64,000 nt of DNA from Hymenobacter psychrophilus (GTDB taxonomy: Bacteria; Bacteroidota; Bacteroidia; Cytophagales; Hymenobacteraceae): NCBI RefSeq assembly GCF_900107135.1, contig NZ_FNOV01000016.1, forward strand, positions 1 to 64,000, given 5' to 3'. The translations under genes and the position numbers were made by a program. Shown piece after piece: positions 49,719 to 58,581 of the stretch. The notes beneath the pieces are model-generated. The model was given only the letters and a program-made list of their open reading frames with translations, was not told where the DNA came from and searched no databases. Within the stretch, counting starts at the first letter, position 1. Every line of letters begins with the position of its first letter.

Positions 49719-50000
49719 ATGTCGAACAAACTCAGTATCACGGACCGGCTGACGTTGCCTACGCCCCGGTTCTTTCGCAAGGTGCGGTCTATTTCGGTGG
49801 CCGTGGGGGCGGTGGGGGCTATTCTGGTGGCCTCCCCTGCCCTGCTGCCGGCGGCGCTGGTTACGCTCGGGGGTTATCTGGTGCTGGCGGGCTCTATCGG
49901 GGCGGCCGTGTCGAGTACGGCGGTGAAGCCGGGGGAGCAGCTGGACGAGGCTCAGAGTCGTAAGGAGCGGATGGGCGGGTCGTCGGCCGAGACGTTGTAG
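49719..50000 (+). CDS. Two-helix membrane protein, holin-like
   Basis: 93 residues. A basic start (TLPTPRFFRKVRSISVAVG) runs into two membrane helices (about 25-46 and 49-68) and an acidic/polar tail. Proteins with the TPTPxFFKxxR start and two helices are frequent in phage-like DNA of this phylum. Position after the endolysin suggests holin. A family C word cluster (gctgacagcttttagctgctagct) lies in the 73-base gap upstream. Confidence 0.72.
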   Translation: MSNKLSITDRLTLPTPRFFRKVRSISVAVGAVGAILVASPALLPAALVTLGGYLVLAGSIGAAVSSTAVKPGEQLDEAQSRKERMGGSSAETL

Positions 50001-50022
50001 GGCGCTGCAGCCCGTGTAAAAG

Positions 50023-50057
50023 AACAGCCCTGGCCAGTGAGGTCGGGGCTGTTTTTA
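50023..50057 (+). terminator. Terminator of the lysis cassette
   Basis: aacagccc (50023-50030) pairs with gggctgtt (50046-50053), followed by a T5 run. Confidence 0.9.
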
Positions 50058-50510
50058 TGCTGTGGGTTCTGAGGTTGCTTCGCAATAAGAACAATGAGGT
50101 AGGGCCAGGCGCTGATTGCCCTTGGGCAGCTTTAGCCGTTGGGTTGTTGCAGGAATACGGTCTTTCGCATCACCCAGCTGTAGGCCAATGATACGGCACA
50201 ATTTCCGACAGGTATACTGACTGCCAAGCCGTTTTTATTCAATTGCTTAGGCGGACAATTTACAGGCCGTCTCCGACAGGCATTCCGAGGGCCGAGCAAA
50301 CGGTTTCTTTAGCCTCCTGGCGTTGTTGGTCGGCTCGTTGGTGGCCATAAGCCTGGACGAGACCTTGCAGTGGGTGGCCGATGAGCAAGCGGTGGTGGCC
50401 ATTGGTCAGTCGCGGGCAGTGAAGCACGGGGATGCGAGAACTAGTCGTTTTATGAATGGCAAGTAAGCAGGTAAGCCTCTCGATGGAAAGACAGCCAGCA
50501 GCGCCTACCG
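50058..50510. other. 450-base stretch, no recognised gene
   Basis: On the minus strand about 55 codons stay open between roughly 50265 and 50430 (containing HRLLIGHPLQGLVQAYGHQRADQQ), which may be the end of a decayed gene. No family assigned. It lies between the lysis cassette and the defence run, where an insertion junction could be expected. Confidence 0.45.
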
Positions 50511-51677
50511 CTAACTTAATTTTAGCTCGTTTATCATCAACTGGAGACGTTTATCTCTTTGGTCTTCGGGTAGCGAGTCGTACACTCTTTGTGCCTCTAT
50601 GGCTGCCTTCCGCTTCCCGGCTTCTCTTTTTTGTAAGTCAACCAAGTGAAGGTGATGGAAGAATATATCGATACCGTCCTGCTGAGGGTGAGGGCTTTCT
50701 AACCCCTCGGCGATAACGCGTAAAAGCTCTAAATGGCAAGCATCCCTTTCTTTAGTGCGGCGCTCATATTTCAATATTTCCCATTTATTGAATAATGCTA
50801 TTGAACTCCAGGGCCGCAGTTTTACACTTTTATTAAAGCTCTCAATAGCCCGCGTGTATTCGTGCTTTGCATTGTAAGCTTGCCCGAGCGTATCATAGAT
50901 GCTCGAATCCGCAACGCTAGCCCTTTCTGCTCGCAGGCAGACAGTAATTACATCGGAGAATTTCTTGAGATACAAGAAGCAGATAGCAAGATGGTCCAGT
51001 GCCTGCGCATCAGCAGGATCAGTTGCTAGGATACGCTCAAGCAGAACTACCGCTTCAGTGTAGCGCATATCCAGCATAGCTTGATATGCTTGATGGTGCA
51101 GCTCAGAATCATCAGGCCACAACGATTTACGCAGGCTAGGCATAGGCTGCTGGACTTCCTGCAGCGCTTGGTCGGTGGTAGCATAAGCCGTCAGGTAGGC
51201 AGTCTCAGGCTTTTGAGAGACGGCAATGCGGGCAGGTTGGGTTTCGGCCGCAAGCCCCTTCGTGAGGCGCTGGTACTCCTGCTGGAACTGCTTGAGCAGA
51301 TTCGGATCGGTGGAGAATACGCAGTTTTCCTGGTTGCGCTGCTCGGCCATATAGGTCCAGTTGTAGGAGCCCGACATGAGCAGACGGTTGTCAATCAAGC
51401 AGAATTTGTGGTGCAGTGCGTCGGCATCGGGACTGAAGTACAGACGGCCGCCAGCATCTATAAATTGCTGCCAGGGCAGGCTCTCGTCGCGGTTGTTGAC
51501 GTAGTCGTTGCGAATCAGGAGGCTGACTTCCACCTGCCGCTGCAACAGCGTTACGAGGGCAGCAAACAGTTCACGGTCGGTGAACCAGGCCACTGCCACC
51601 TGGACTTTGGCTTTGGCCTGCTTGAGCTCAGCCAGTATTGCGGGCTTTATAGCTTGAAAATAGGCAATGGAACTCAT
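50511..51677 (-). CDS. PLD-like nuclease with TPR repeats, third gene of the McrBC unit
   Basis: 388 residues from the ATG at 51677. The N-terminal 150 residues are a phospholipase-D-type domain with one H-K-D motif, HHKFCLIDNRLLMSGSYNW (H89, K91, D96); such single-motif enzymes work as dimers and are often nucleases. From about 190 to 340, TPR repeats follow (EAVVLLERILATDPADAQALDHLAI, YDTLGQAYNAKHEYTRAIESFNKSVKLRP). It follows mcrC by 31 bases on the same strand, so it may be an added effector or a regulator of McrBC. Confidence 0.85.
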   Translation of the reverse strand: MSSIAYFQAIKPAILAELKQAKAKVQVAVAWFTDRELFAALVTLLQRQVEVSLLIRNDYVNNRDESLPWQQFIDAGGRLYFSPDADALHHKFCLIDNRLLMSGSYNWTYMAEQRNQENCVFSTDPNLLKQFQQEYQRLTKGLAAETQPARIAVSQKPETAYLTAYATTDQALQEVQQPMPSLRKSLWPDDSELHHQAYQAMLDMRYTEAVVLLERILATDPADAQALDHLAICFLYLKKFSDVITVCLRAERASVADSSIYDTLGQAYNAKHEYTRAIESFNKSVKLRPWSSIALFNKWEILKYERRTKERDACHLELLRVIAEGLESPHPQQDGIDIFFHHLHLVDLQKREAGKRKAAIEAQRVYDSLPEDQRDKRLQLMINELKLS

Positions 51678-51708
51678 AGGTGGGGAGCTGATAAAAATGA
51701 ATGTTTGG

Positions 51709-53130
51709 CTAGCTGTCGAGTAGAACCTGTAGTCTGCGGGTGAGCGACTGCTCAAGCTCCGTGAAGCATGCCGCCGCGTTAGCCATCGATTGGAATGCCA
51801 GGGGTGCTACCACCGGAAGGCGAAGGGCAGTAATACCAATGGCAGATTGTGCTAGGCTGTCAGCTACCTGGAACTTTAGCTGGTTGGCATTCGGGTCAGT
51901 GGCCGGTTCAGACAGGGAGTCAGGGTAGAAAAGGTAGTTCTGCACGCTGCCCCGCCGGATGGCGTAGGAAACCAGCTGGTACATATCGGCCTGAGCAATG
52001 CCTGCGGGGTCGAGTGCACCGGCAACCAGTTTCCAGGTTTTGTATTTACAGTCAATCACTATTGGCGGGCTGGGAGGAAAATCAGCCACTTGCCAGGGGC
52101 GCAGCAGTATGTCATGCTGCAGATTGAAGCGGAGCTGGGGCTTGCTACTGGTGGCCGGCAGCATTTGAGCCAGGTACAGGTCGCTGGCCTGCGCAGTGAC
52201 CTGGAAACCGGATTGGAAGTGCCGCTGTAAATAGCCCTGCACAAACTCTTCGAAGACCTTCTCGGTGGGCAGTAGAATTGCGAAGGCCTGTTGGGTGGGG
52301 TCGGTGCTGGCCAGAGGGCTGTGGTTGGCCAGAAACAGACGGCAGTAATCCAGAACTACGCTGAACTCGGCAAACAAAGGGGTCAACTGCACCTGGTCGC
52401 AGTCAGCCAGACAAGCCGGCTGATCCGTTACATCGGCTAACTGAATACCGATTTCCTGGAGCAGCTTCTTACTGAGCTCGTGACGGGTAAAATGCCGGAG
52501 CCGGTTGACTACATCTTTAAGAATGCGGTTGAAGCGGTTGTCGGGCTGGAAAGAATCGAACGTGCAGGGCAGCACCTGCTGACGACCCACCGCACGGTTA
52601 CGCACGTAGTCGGGAAAATTAAGCCGGCCCCGTAGCGTGTTGAGCTCTTCTTCTACTTCCTGATAATACTGGTACTGGCTCCGGCTTAGCAGCTCCTGCG
52701 TGAACTGCGCAAAGAGCAGAATGAGCAGCTCCAGCCAGTTGGAGGGGGCTTGGGAAAAGCTGGCCAAAGAGCGGGGAAACTGTAGGCGCTCGGAGTAGCT
52801 CAGCCACCAATACAGGTGCGCGTGGATTGCCTCCATACTGCCCGATGGAGGCTGACTGACAACCTGATAAAACACTTTGGGCAGCAGGTGAATACAATGC
52901 CCCTGAAACTGGATCAGGCCTACATAGTTTCGGGCCCTGACCGTCCGGTGACCGTAGGCGTCGACGGCGAATTCCAGGTAGCGCTGCCGGGTGTTTTTCC
53001 TGACCTTCCCTCCCAGCCCTGTAGGGTTGCCGGGGCGTTGCTCCCAGATGCGCTGAACATAGGCTTCCAGTCCGTCGGGCAGGCTGGTAAGCGGTAGCTG
53101 GTTGCGGTATTCGTAGAGATAATGATTCAT
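51709..53130 (-). CDS. mcrC: McrC-family nuclease subunit of a methyl-dependent restriction system
   Basis: 473 residues. N-terminal beta-rich region (YVGLIQFQGHCIHLLPKVFY), helical middle with the McrC hallmark LRGRLNFPDYVRN and FQPDNRFNRILKDVV, and a C-terminal PD-(D/E)XK nuclease: LQHDILLRPW (D) and IVIDCKYKTW (D-x-K), followed by DMYQLVSYA. In McrBC, McrC stimulates McrB GTP hydrolysis and cuts DNA. Transcribed after mcrB with 25 bases between them. Confidence 0.93.
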   Translation of the reverse strand: MNHYLYEYRNQLPLTSLPDGLEAYVQRIWEQRPGNPTGLGGKVRKNTRQRYLEFAVDAYGHRTVRARNYVGLIQFQGHCIHLLPKVFYQVVSQPPSGSMEAIHAHLYWWLSYSERLQFPRSLASFSQAPSNWLELLILLFAQFTQELLSRSQYQYYQEVEEELNTLRGRLNFPDYVRNRAVGRQQVLPCTFDSFQPDNRFNRILKDVVNRLRHFTRHELSKKLLQEIGIQLADVTDQPACLADCDQVQLTPLFAEFSVVLDYCRLFLANHSPLASTDPTQQAFAILLPTEKVFEEFVQGYLQRHFQSGFQVTAQASDLYLAQMLPATSSKPQLRFNLQHDILLRPWQVADFPPSPPIVIDCKYKTWKLVAGALDPAGIAQADMYQLVSYAIRRGSVQNYLFYPDSLSEPATDPNANQLKFQVADSLAQSAIGITALRLPVVAPLAFQSMANAAACFTELEQSLTRRLQVLLDS

Positions 53131-53155
53131 GGGCTGGCTAGCGGTGGCCGGCTAA

Positions 53156-54931
53156 TCAGCTGACTGAGGCGCCCGTTCCGTAGCGCAGGCCGACATTGGC
53201 GTCGAGGTAAACGCTTACGCCAGCCGTTTGGAGCAGTGACTGCAGTTTGGCTTCGTCGTTAAGGAAGTACTCGTAAAGCAGGGGAATTACTTTGCCATCG
53301 AAGATGGATTGCAGCGTCTCCTTGGCATCGAGAAAGTAGGCGTGGCCGATTTGAAAATCGCGGGACTTCTGGCGGGTTATTTCGGCATTGAGCTTCTGCA
53401 GCACGGTACCCCGGTTGTCGGCCATGCCAGCAAACAGATTATAGCGCGGGTACAGGGGCCGAAACTCGAAGCGCCGGCGCAACGCAATGTCGAGCAGCGC
53501 CAGACTACGGTCGGCCGTGTTCATGGTGCCGATCAGGTAAAGGTTTGCGGGTACGGTAAAGCCCTCCTCCCCCGATGGCAGCGTTACGGGTAGTGGGTTG
53601 GCCCCGCCGAGGCGCTTGTCTTTTTCAAGCAGGGTAATCAGCTCGCCGAAAACCCGGGCAATATTAGCCCGGTTGATTTCGTCGATGATGAGCACGTAGT
53701 TGAGCGGAGTGCCAGAGGCAGAGGTGTTATCGTCGGGGGCGGGTGCAGGTGCAACCACCGCATCAGGCGCGTCAGCTGCGGCAGCAATAGTAGCTGAGGT
53801 ACTGAACTCCTTATGCGCCTGAGCTAATTCGAGAAGCCTTTCCACGATATACACGTGGTATATCTGCGGACCACTAGGAATGATTTTTCGGGTTCCTTCA
53901 TACAGCGCTCTTAGAACGGCAATCTGGACTTTGTTTTCGTGGCCTTCCATGCCGCGGCGGAAGGTGAGGTATTTGGAGTCGATACCTAAAATCGGGAAAC
54001 CATAGCCCTTGGTTTTCATGGGCAGAATGACCGTCCCGCCGGCGGAGGCCAAAGGCGCTATTAATTCCTGAAACACCACTTCGAATGGAACAAGGGAAGA
54101 CTGGGAATCAGGTTGCAAAAATGGCAGCGTGTTGATGAACTCAGCATCGGCTTGAGGGAATTCTTCCGCATCCAGTCCCTGACAAGCCTCCCATTCCTGC
54201 CGGGCGCGCTCAGCAATCCGGTAGAAAACCCCTTCCGACTTTTCGAACACCATTTGGCCATTGATGACGGTGGGCCGGAATCCCTGCACAAAGTCTTCGT
54301 AAGTAAAGCTCTGATGGAAAGCAACGAAGTCCAGCCGACGACCCAGCTCCTGCTGAAACAGCTGTTGGGCAGCCTCATAGCTGGGCGCCTCCTGGCCGGT
54401 GAGGATGGCATACGCCAACTCCAGCGTATGCCGGGTTTTGCCGGTGCCGGGGGGGCCGTAGAGGATGATGTTGGGATTGGGGAATACGGGAGGATTGAGC
54501 ACGGCTTTCAACACTAAGCGACGATTAAAATAGGGTCCAAACAACTGCTGATTGGCTTTAGCAAGGTCAGTAATGGGGGCTACCGTTCGGTAGCCGCTGG
54601 GCGCCCACCAGGCCGTGAGGAGTTTTAGGTCAGTAGCACTTTCCTGAACAGAATCAGCCACCAGGTCGGCCGGCCGGTAAACCCAGTTCTTGGAATCGGT
54701 AATCTGATCGGCTAGCTCAGCTGGCAGTGCCTGGCAGGGACCATTGAAGCGGTACAGGCCCCAGAGCTGAGCAGACCCTGCGCAGGCATAGGCGTAGTCA
54801 CCGTCCTTGATACCCTCGGTAAATAGCCTCCCCTGCCCTCCGGGGCAAAATTTATTGACAACCAGCCAACCGCGTTTTCGGAACTCCGCCAATAATTCGC
54901 GGCCCGATGCCGTGCTGAAGAAGCGCCCCAT
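53156..54931 (-). CDS. mcrB: McrB-family GTPase subunit of a methyl-dependent restriction system
   Basis: 591 residues. The N-terminal 140 residues form a separate domain (ELLAEFRKRGWLVVNKF, DGDYAYACAGSAQLWGLYRF), perhaps EVE/PUA-like and likely to recognise modified DNA. The AAA+ motor has Walker A GPPGTGKT (159-166), Walker B IIDEINRANI (415-424) and the McrB signature MNTADRSLALLDIALRRRFEF (470-490) with the N-T-A-D that fits GTP use. An Ala/Pro/Asp-rich insert (380-408) precedes Walker B. Together with McrC it should restrict foreign modified DNA. Confidence 0.93.
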   Translation of the reverse strand: MGRFFSTASGRELLAEFRKRGWLVVNKFCPGGQGRLFTEGIKDGDYAYACAGSAQLWGLYRFNGPCQALPAELADQITDSKNWVYRPADLVADSVQESATDLKLLTAWWAPSGYRTVAPITDLAKANQQLFGPYFNRRLVLKAVLNPPVFPNPNIILYGPPGTGKTRHTLELAYAILTGQEAPSYEAAQQLFQQELGRRLDFVAFHQSFTYEDFVQGFRPTVINGQMVFEKSEGVFYRIAERARQEWEACQGLDAEEFPQADAEFINTLPFLQPDSQSSLVPFEVVFQELIAPLASAGGTVILPMKTKGYGFPILGIDSKYLTFRRGMEGHENKVQIAVLRALYEGTRKIIPSGPQIYHVYIVERLLELAQAHKEFSTSATIAAAADAPDAVVAPAPAPDDNTSASGTPLNYVLIIDEINRANIARVFGELITLLEKDKRLGGANPLPVTLPSGEEGFTVPANLYLIGTMNTADRSLALLDIALRRRFEFRPLYPRYNLFAGMADNRGTVLQKLNAEITRQKSRDFQIGHAYFLDAKETLQSIFDGKVIPLLYEYFLNDEAKLQSLLQTAGVSVYLDANVGLRYGTGASVS

Positions 54932-55031
54932 CGAGACTTTATAGATCGGGCGGGGTTCAAGGAGGAGCTGTTCGATAAAGAGAATAGTTAAGATTTAAGG
55001 AGCTGAATAGCCAGGCCGCAGCCTCGCAAAT

Positions 55032-55367
55032 TCAGGAAAGTTCGTCGTACTTGCGGGCCGTGCCTTTTGCTTTGACCACTAGGTATTTACTGGCGTTATG
55101 CGCCAGTTTCTCCTGCATAAGCTGGGGGATGTCCCAGCCGTACTTGTCGGCCAGCTGGAAGGCATAGAGCAGCACGTCGGCCAGCTCCTCGCGGACGCGG
55201 GTGGGGTCGGCGTCTTCGGGCTTCTTCCAGAGGAAAACTTCGTTGAGTTCAGCGGCCTCAATGCTCAGGGCCAGGGCCAGATCCTTGGGGTTATGGAACT
55301 GGGCCCAGTCCCGCTCGTCGCGGAACTGGCGCAGCTGCTGGAGCAACTCGTCTATGGGGCTACTCAT
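55032..55367 (-). CDS. MazG-like nucleotide pyrophosphohydrolase
   Basis: 111 residues from the ATG at 55367; the frame is open for another 127 codons upstream but only as the antisense frame of the neighbouring gene. DLALALSIEAAELNEVFLWKK and VREELADVLLYAFQLADKYGWDI carry the E-x-x-E...E-x-x-D metal-binding motif of the all-alpha NTP pyrophosphatases (dCTPase/RS21-C6 type). It converts (d)NTP to (d)NMP. Its start overlaps the end of the TPR/HELVH gene by eight bases, implying joint expression. Such enzymes can limit nucleotides during phage infection. Confidence 0.92.
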   Translation of the reverse strand: MSSPIDELLQQLRQFRDERDWAQFHNPKDLALALSIEAAELNEVFLWKKPEDADPTRVREELADVLLYAFQLADKYGWDIPQLMQEKLAHNASKYLVVKAKGTARKYDELS

Positions 55368-57414
55368 CGGATTGGCCTTTGTGCATGGCGCGGGCCATTT
55401 CCAACTCACTGGCGAAGTCGAGGCCGGTATCGAGGCTGGGGTCGAGCTGCTGGAAACCGGTGTACATGCCGGTGAGCAGGTGCAGGGCCGAGTACTTCTT
55501 GCCGGGCACGGAGGCCAGGCTGTACTTCTGGGCCGATTCTTTAGGGTCGAGGCCGGAGCGGCCGAGCATGGCGATTTCGAAGGTGATGTCCTGAACCTGC
55601 TGGTGGGACTTGCCGTCGAAGTGCTTGAGCCAGTCGAGGCAGTAGAACATGACGGCCATGCCGCCGGCGGGGCTGTCGGCGAAGGACATGCGGCCCTGGT
55701 GGGCATCGGCGGGCTCGGGGCCGTCGAGGTTGAGCGGGTCGCGCTCAATGCGGGCCAGCAGGTCTTCGGGCGACTCCTGGCCGGCGGGCTCGTCGGTGGG
55801 CGCCGGGATGGGAGCCGCCTCGGGGCGGACGTTGGCCTGGCCAGCCTGTTGCTGTTGGCGAAGGGTCTGCTCGTCCTTTAGCTCGAAGTAAGCAGCCAGG
55901 CCCAGGTCTTCACCCCAGTGCTGGAGCAGCTCGTATTCCTCGCCGGGCTGGCGGTCGAGGCGGTAGTCGAGGTACTCGGCCCAAAGGCGCTCGGCCTCTT
56001 TCACTTGTAGAGCTGGGGCCTTGAAGTCGGGCACGGCATCGTAGCCGAACAGGTCGCGGAACTGCAGGGCCATGACCAAGTTTAGGATGGTGCTGGCCTT
56101 GTGCACGGCCGGGGGCGAGTACTCGGCGGCCTGCTTGTTGCGGATGGCCTCGATTGCTTCCTGCAGCAGCTTGAACAGGGACAGGAACTGGAAGGGCCGG
56201 GCTTCGGGGTACTGCTGGTAGAGGAAGTCCTCGATGAACAGGTCGATGGGCTGGTTGTATATCTGGCGCATCATGCCCTCGAACAGGCCGTCGATGAAGC
56301 CGGTGATGTTCTTTTCGGGGAAGCCGGCCTTGGCCAGCTTTTTCAACTGGGGCTCGGCGGCGCGGGTGAACTTCTCTTTGGCCTGCCCCGAGGTAGTGAA
56401 GAGCTGGTTGCCGGCGGCCTCGCGGGCCTGGAGCACGAAGTCGAGGTGCACGAGCTCGTGCATGATCAGGTGCTCGACGGCCGGGTAGTCGGGCTTGTAT
56501 TTGACGTGGTGGTAAGGGCGGTCGTAGTTCTCGGCTATTTCGAGCTTGGCGGCCGTAGGGATGAGTGGGTCCTCATCGACGTGGATGGCCTTGCTGGTCC
56601 GGTCCTGAATTGCCTCTTGGTACTCGTTGGCAATGGCGAAGGTGTTGGTGTTGCTCAGGTACTGCGTGGCCGTCTGGGTGGCCAGCGCCAAGCTGGCGCG
56701 CAGGATTGGGTCGCCGGGGTTGGCATTGCGCAGCCCTTTGGTGGCTAGGTAGAAAGCCGAAGCATAGTCCTGACGCTGCTGGCTGATCATGGCCAGCGCG
56801 TAGAGCGTGTTGGGGTAGTTAGGCTCTATCTCGTGGGCAATTTCGAAGTAGCGTTCGGCTTCCTGATGGCGGCCCATCTGCATGAGGTTGCCGCCGATGT
56901 TGTTGATGGCAATAAAGTCCTGGGGGTTGATGGCCAGGGCTTGGTCGTAGAAGGTTTTGGCCGACTTGAGGTCGTCCTTCTGGCGGGCGTGGATGTTGCC
57001 GGCCATGATCAGGGCATAGCCGTTACGCGGGTCCCAGCGCAGGGCGTCGATGAGGGCGTCGAGGGCGTCGTCGGGCTGGCCTGATTCGGACAGGACCTGA
57101 CCTAGGACGCGGTGGTACTCGGAAACGGTGGGGTTCTGCTCAATGAGCTGGCGCAGCCGCGGCAGAGCAGCCCGGAACTGGCGGTCCTCGCACTGGCGCA
57201 GCACCTTCTGGTACTCGGCCTGCTGGGTGCGGATGGCTTTAGTATCGATGTGTACCTCCACTACGTCGCCCTTGATCGTGACCCGGGGCCGGTAGGGGCC
57301 AAAGGTGTAGAAGTCGGTCAGGTGCTCAACGAGCTGGTCAGGGTTCTGGCCAAAGGCCTGGGCTTCGGGGAAGAGGCTGTAGAGGAAGTCGTTGAGGGGG
57401 TGGTGGATGGTCAT
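55360..57414 (-). CDS. TPR protein with a HELVH metallopeptidase-like motif
   Basis: 684 residues, no signal peptide. After a beta-rich start, TPR repeats cover about 70-260 (QAEYQKVLRQCEDRQFRAAL, YHRVLGQVLSESGQPDDALDALIDALRWDP, AINNIGGNLMQMGRHQEAERYFEIAHEIEP). Next is a helical region with EHLIMHELVHLDFVLQ (H319, E320, H323), the signature of zinc peptidases, and long helices to the end; a possible third ligand is in FIDGLFEGMMRQIYN or the acidic EDFLYQQYPE. No known family recalled. It is coupled to the MazG-like gene and follows a DUF4062 gene by 63 bases. A protease effector with TPR sensing is possible but inferred. Confidence 0.82.
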   Translation of the reverse strand: MTIHHPLNDFLYSLFPEAQAFGQNPDQLVEHLTDFYTFGPYRPRVTIKGDVVEVHIDTKAIRTQQAEYQKVLRQCEDRQFRAALPRLRQLIEQNPTVSEYHRVLGQVLSESGQPDDALDALIDALRWDPRNGYALIMAGNIHARQKDDLKSAKTFYDQALAINPQDFIAINNIGGNLMQMGRHQEAERYFEIAHEIEPNYPNTLYALAMISQQRQDYASAFYLATKGLRNANPGDPILRASLALATQTATQYLSNTNTFAIANEYQEAIQDRTSKAIHVDEDPLIPTAAKLEIAENYDRPYHHVKYKPDYPAVEHLIMHELVHLDFVLQAREAAGNQLFTTSGQAKEKFTRAAEPQLKKLAKAGFPEKNITGFIDGLFEGMMRQIYNQPIDLFIEDFLYQQYPEARPFQFLSLFKLLQEAIEAIRNKQAAEYSPPAVHKASTILNLVMALQFRDLFGYDAVPDFKAPALQVKEAERLWAEYLDYRLDRQPGEEYELLQHWGEDLGLAAYFELKDEQTLRQQQQAGQANVRPEAAPIPAPTDEPAGQESPEDLLARIERDPLNLDGPEPADAHQGRMSFADSPAGGMAVMFYCLDWLKHFDGKSHQQVQDITFEIAMLGRSGLDPKESAQKYSLASVPGKKYSALHLLTGMYTGFQQLDPSLDTGLDFASELEMARAMHKGQSDE

Positions 57415-57477
57415 GCTAGGGTGCTGGAGGCTGCTAATTGACGTAAAGATACCCTATCTCTCAGGTTCAGTAGTTGG

Positions 57478-58476
57478 CTAATCTTTCTTCCGGGCAACTA
57501 ATGAGTTCAACATTTCGGCCTCTCCTTTAGGTGTCAATGACCAGAGAAAAACACCTAATGATGTTGCTTTCATCTTGAAGAGACCTAACACCCGGAACTG
57601 CGCTCTTATAGTGTGCAAGGTTTTCTCGTCGAGATAATTACTCGTTAATCCATCACTTTTTATGTCGGATACACAATAGACGTTTCCAGCAACAATGCTG
57701 TCAATTTCGTTCTCACTTAAAAGTCCTACACATTTTGGGCTTACACTTTTGAATATGTCTCGCCAAGTCACATTCGCTTTCCAGCGACGAGCAGGAGAGA
57801 ATAGCTCTCCATCCTTATCATGCCCGTACCCAATCAACTCAATCTCATCGTCCAGACCGGCCATGTTTTCGAAATCCATTACCCCTTTGGCTGATCCATC
57901 CGAAAGCTTGTCTTTCAACTGTTGGTTTTCTTTGCGAAGGTCATCCATCTCTTTATAAATGGATGGATTCACCGTCTGGTCGCCACGCACCCAGCCTACT
58001 GCCGGATAGGTCTTCATGGTGCGGATCAGGCTGGCAAGGGTCAGGCCTGGTAGCTGATCAGCGGTTGCCCAGAATTGCACCAGCCGATTACCGGATACTT
58101 CCTGGCGGAAAGCTGCCAGCTTCTCACGAGCAGATGCTTCCCCCTCGGACCTGCTCAGAGGTAACGAATCCGGGTCTTTGTGCAAGAACGCAATGACCTT
58201 GATTCCTTTACTGATGGCGTAGCGGTATTCCAGTTCCGTGTAGCTCACACCAGTACTGGAGAGGGTACCATAGCGGCCGCCGATAATGAGCAGATAATAG
58301 TCGCTGTCGTCTATGACCTTCTTGATGAAGTCGAACTGTTCCTCATCGATAGCTGGGAATAATTCCATCCCGACAGGAATGCAATCAAGCTCCATAATGG
58401 CCTGCTGCACCTTTTTGCGCTCGTCCTGCAAGTCGGCAAAGGTGGAGCTGACAAAGACTTGATACCGTTTATCCAT
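57478..58476 (-). CDS. DUF4062 (TIR-like fold) protein with C-terminal winged-helix-like region
   Basis: 332 residues. The N-terminus, KRYQVFVSSTFADLQDERKKVQQAIMELDCIPVGMELF, then YYLLIIGGRYGTL...SYTELEYRYAISKGIKVIAFLH, is DUF4062, a Rossmann-like relative of TIR/SLOG domains used in eukaryotic-like and bacterial immune proteins. A short coiled coil (about 168-190) follows, then about 130 residues ending in a winged-helix-like region (LLSENEIDSIVAGNV to the end). It starts a block with the TPR/HELVH and MazG genes. NAD+ or nucleotide handling is possible; the role here is unknown. Confidence 0.85.
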   Translation of the reverse strand: MDKRYQVFVSSTFADLQDERKKVQQAIMELDCIPVGMELFPAIDEEQFDFIKKVIDDSDYYLLIIGGRYGTLSSTGVSYTELEYRYAISKGIKVIAFLHKDPDSLPLSRSEGEASAREKLAAFRQEVSGNRLVQFWATADQLPGLTLASLIRTMKTYPAVGWVRGDQTVNPSIYKEMDDLRKENQQLKDKLSDGSAKGVMDFENMAGLDDEIELIGYGHDKDGELFSPARRWKANVTWRDIFKSVSPKCVGLLSENEIDSIVAGNVYCVSDIKSDGLTSNYLDEKTLHTIRAQFRVLGLFKMKATSLGVFLWSLTPKGEAEMLNSLVARKKD

Positions 58477-58581
58477 GGGTGGTTAGGGGAAGTGATTTGT
58501 ATAGGGCTGACCGACCTTGTGGTATTGAGGGATGGTCTGGGAGGATGCCGGCGTTGAAAAGACAGTTTAAAACGTGACGTC

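Noticed and set aside
50456..50716. 86-codon plus-strand frame
   Set aside because: Mostly antisense to the end of the PLD/TPR gene and has no homology.
55368..55748. Long N-terminal extension of the MazG-like protein
   Set aside because: It is the alternate frame of the TPR/HELVH gene, rich in Ser/Pro/Thr, without homology; the ATG at 55367 is the normal start.
58369..58384. atcccgacaggaatgc as a right attachment site for tRNA-Thr
   Set aside because: Only about 13 bases match the tRNA 3' end, it lies inside the DUF4062 coding sequence, and it does not restore the acceptor stem.
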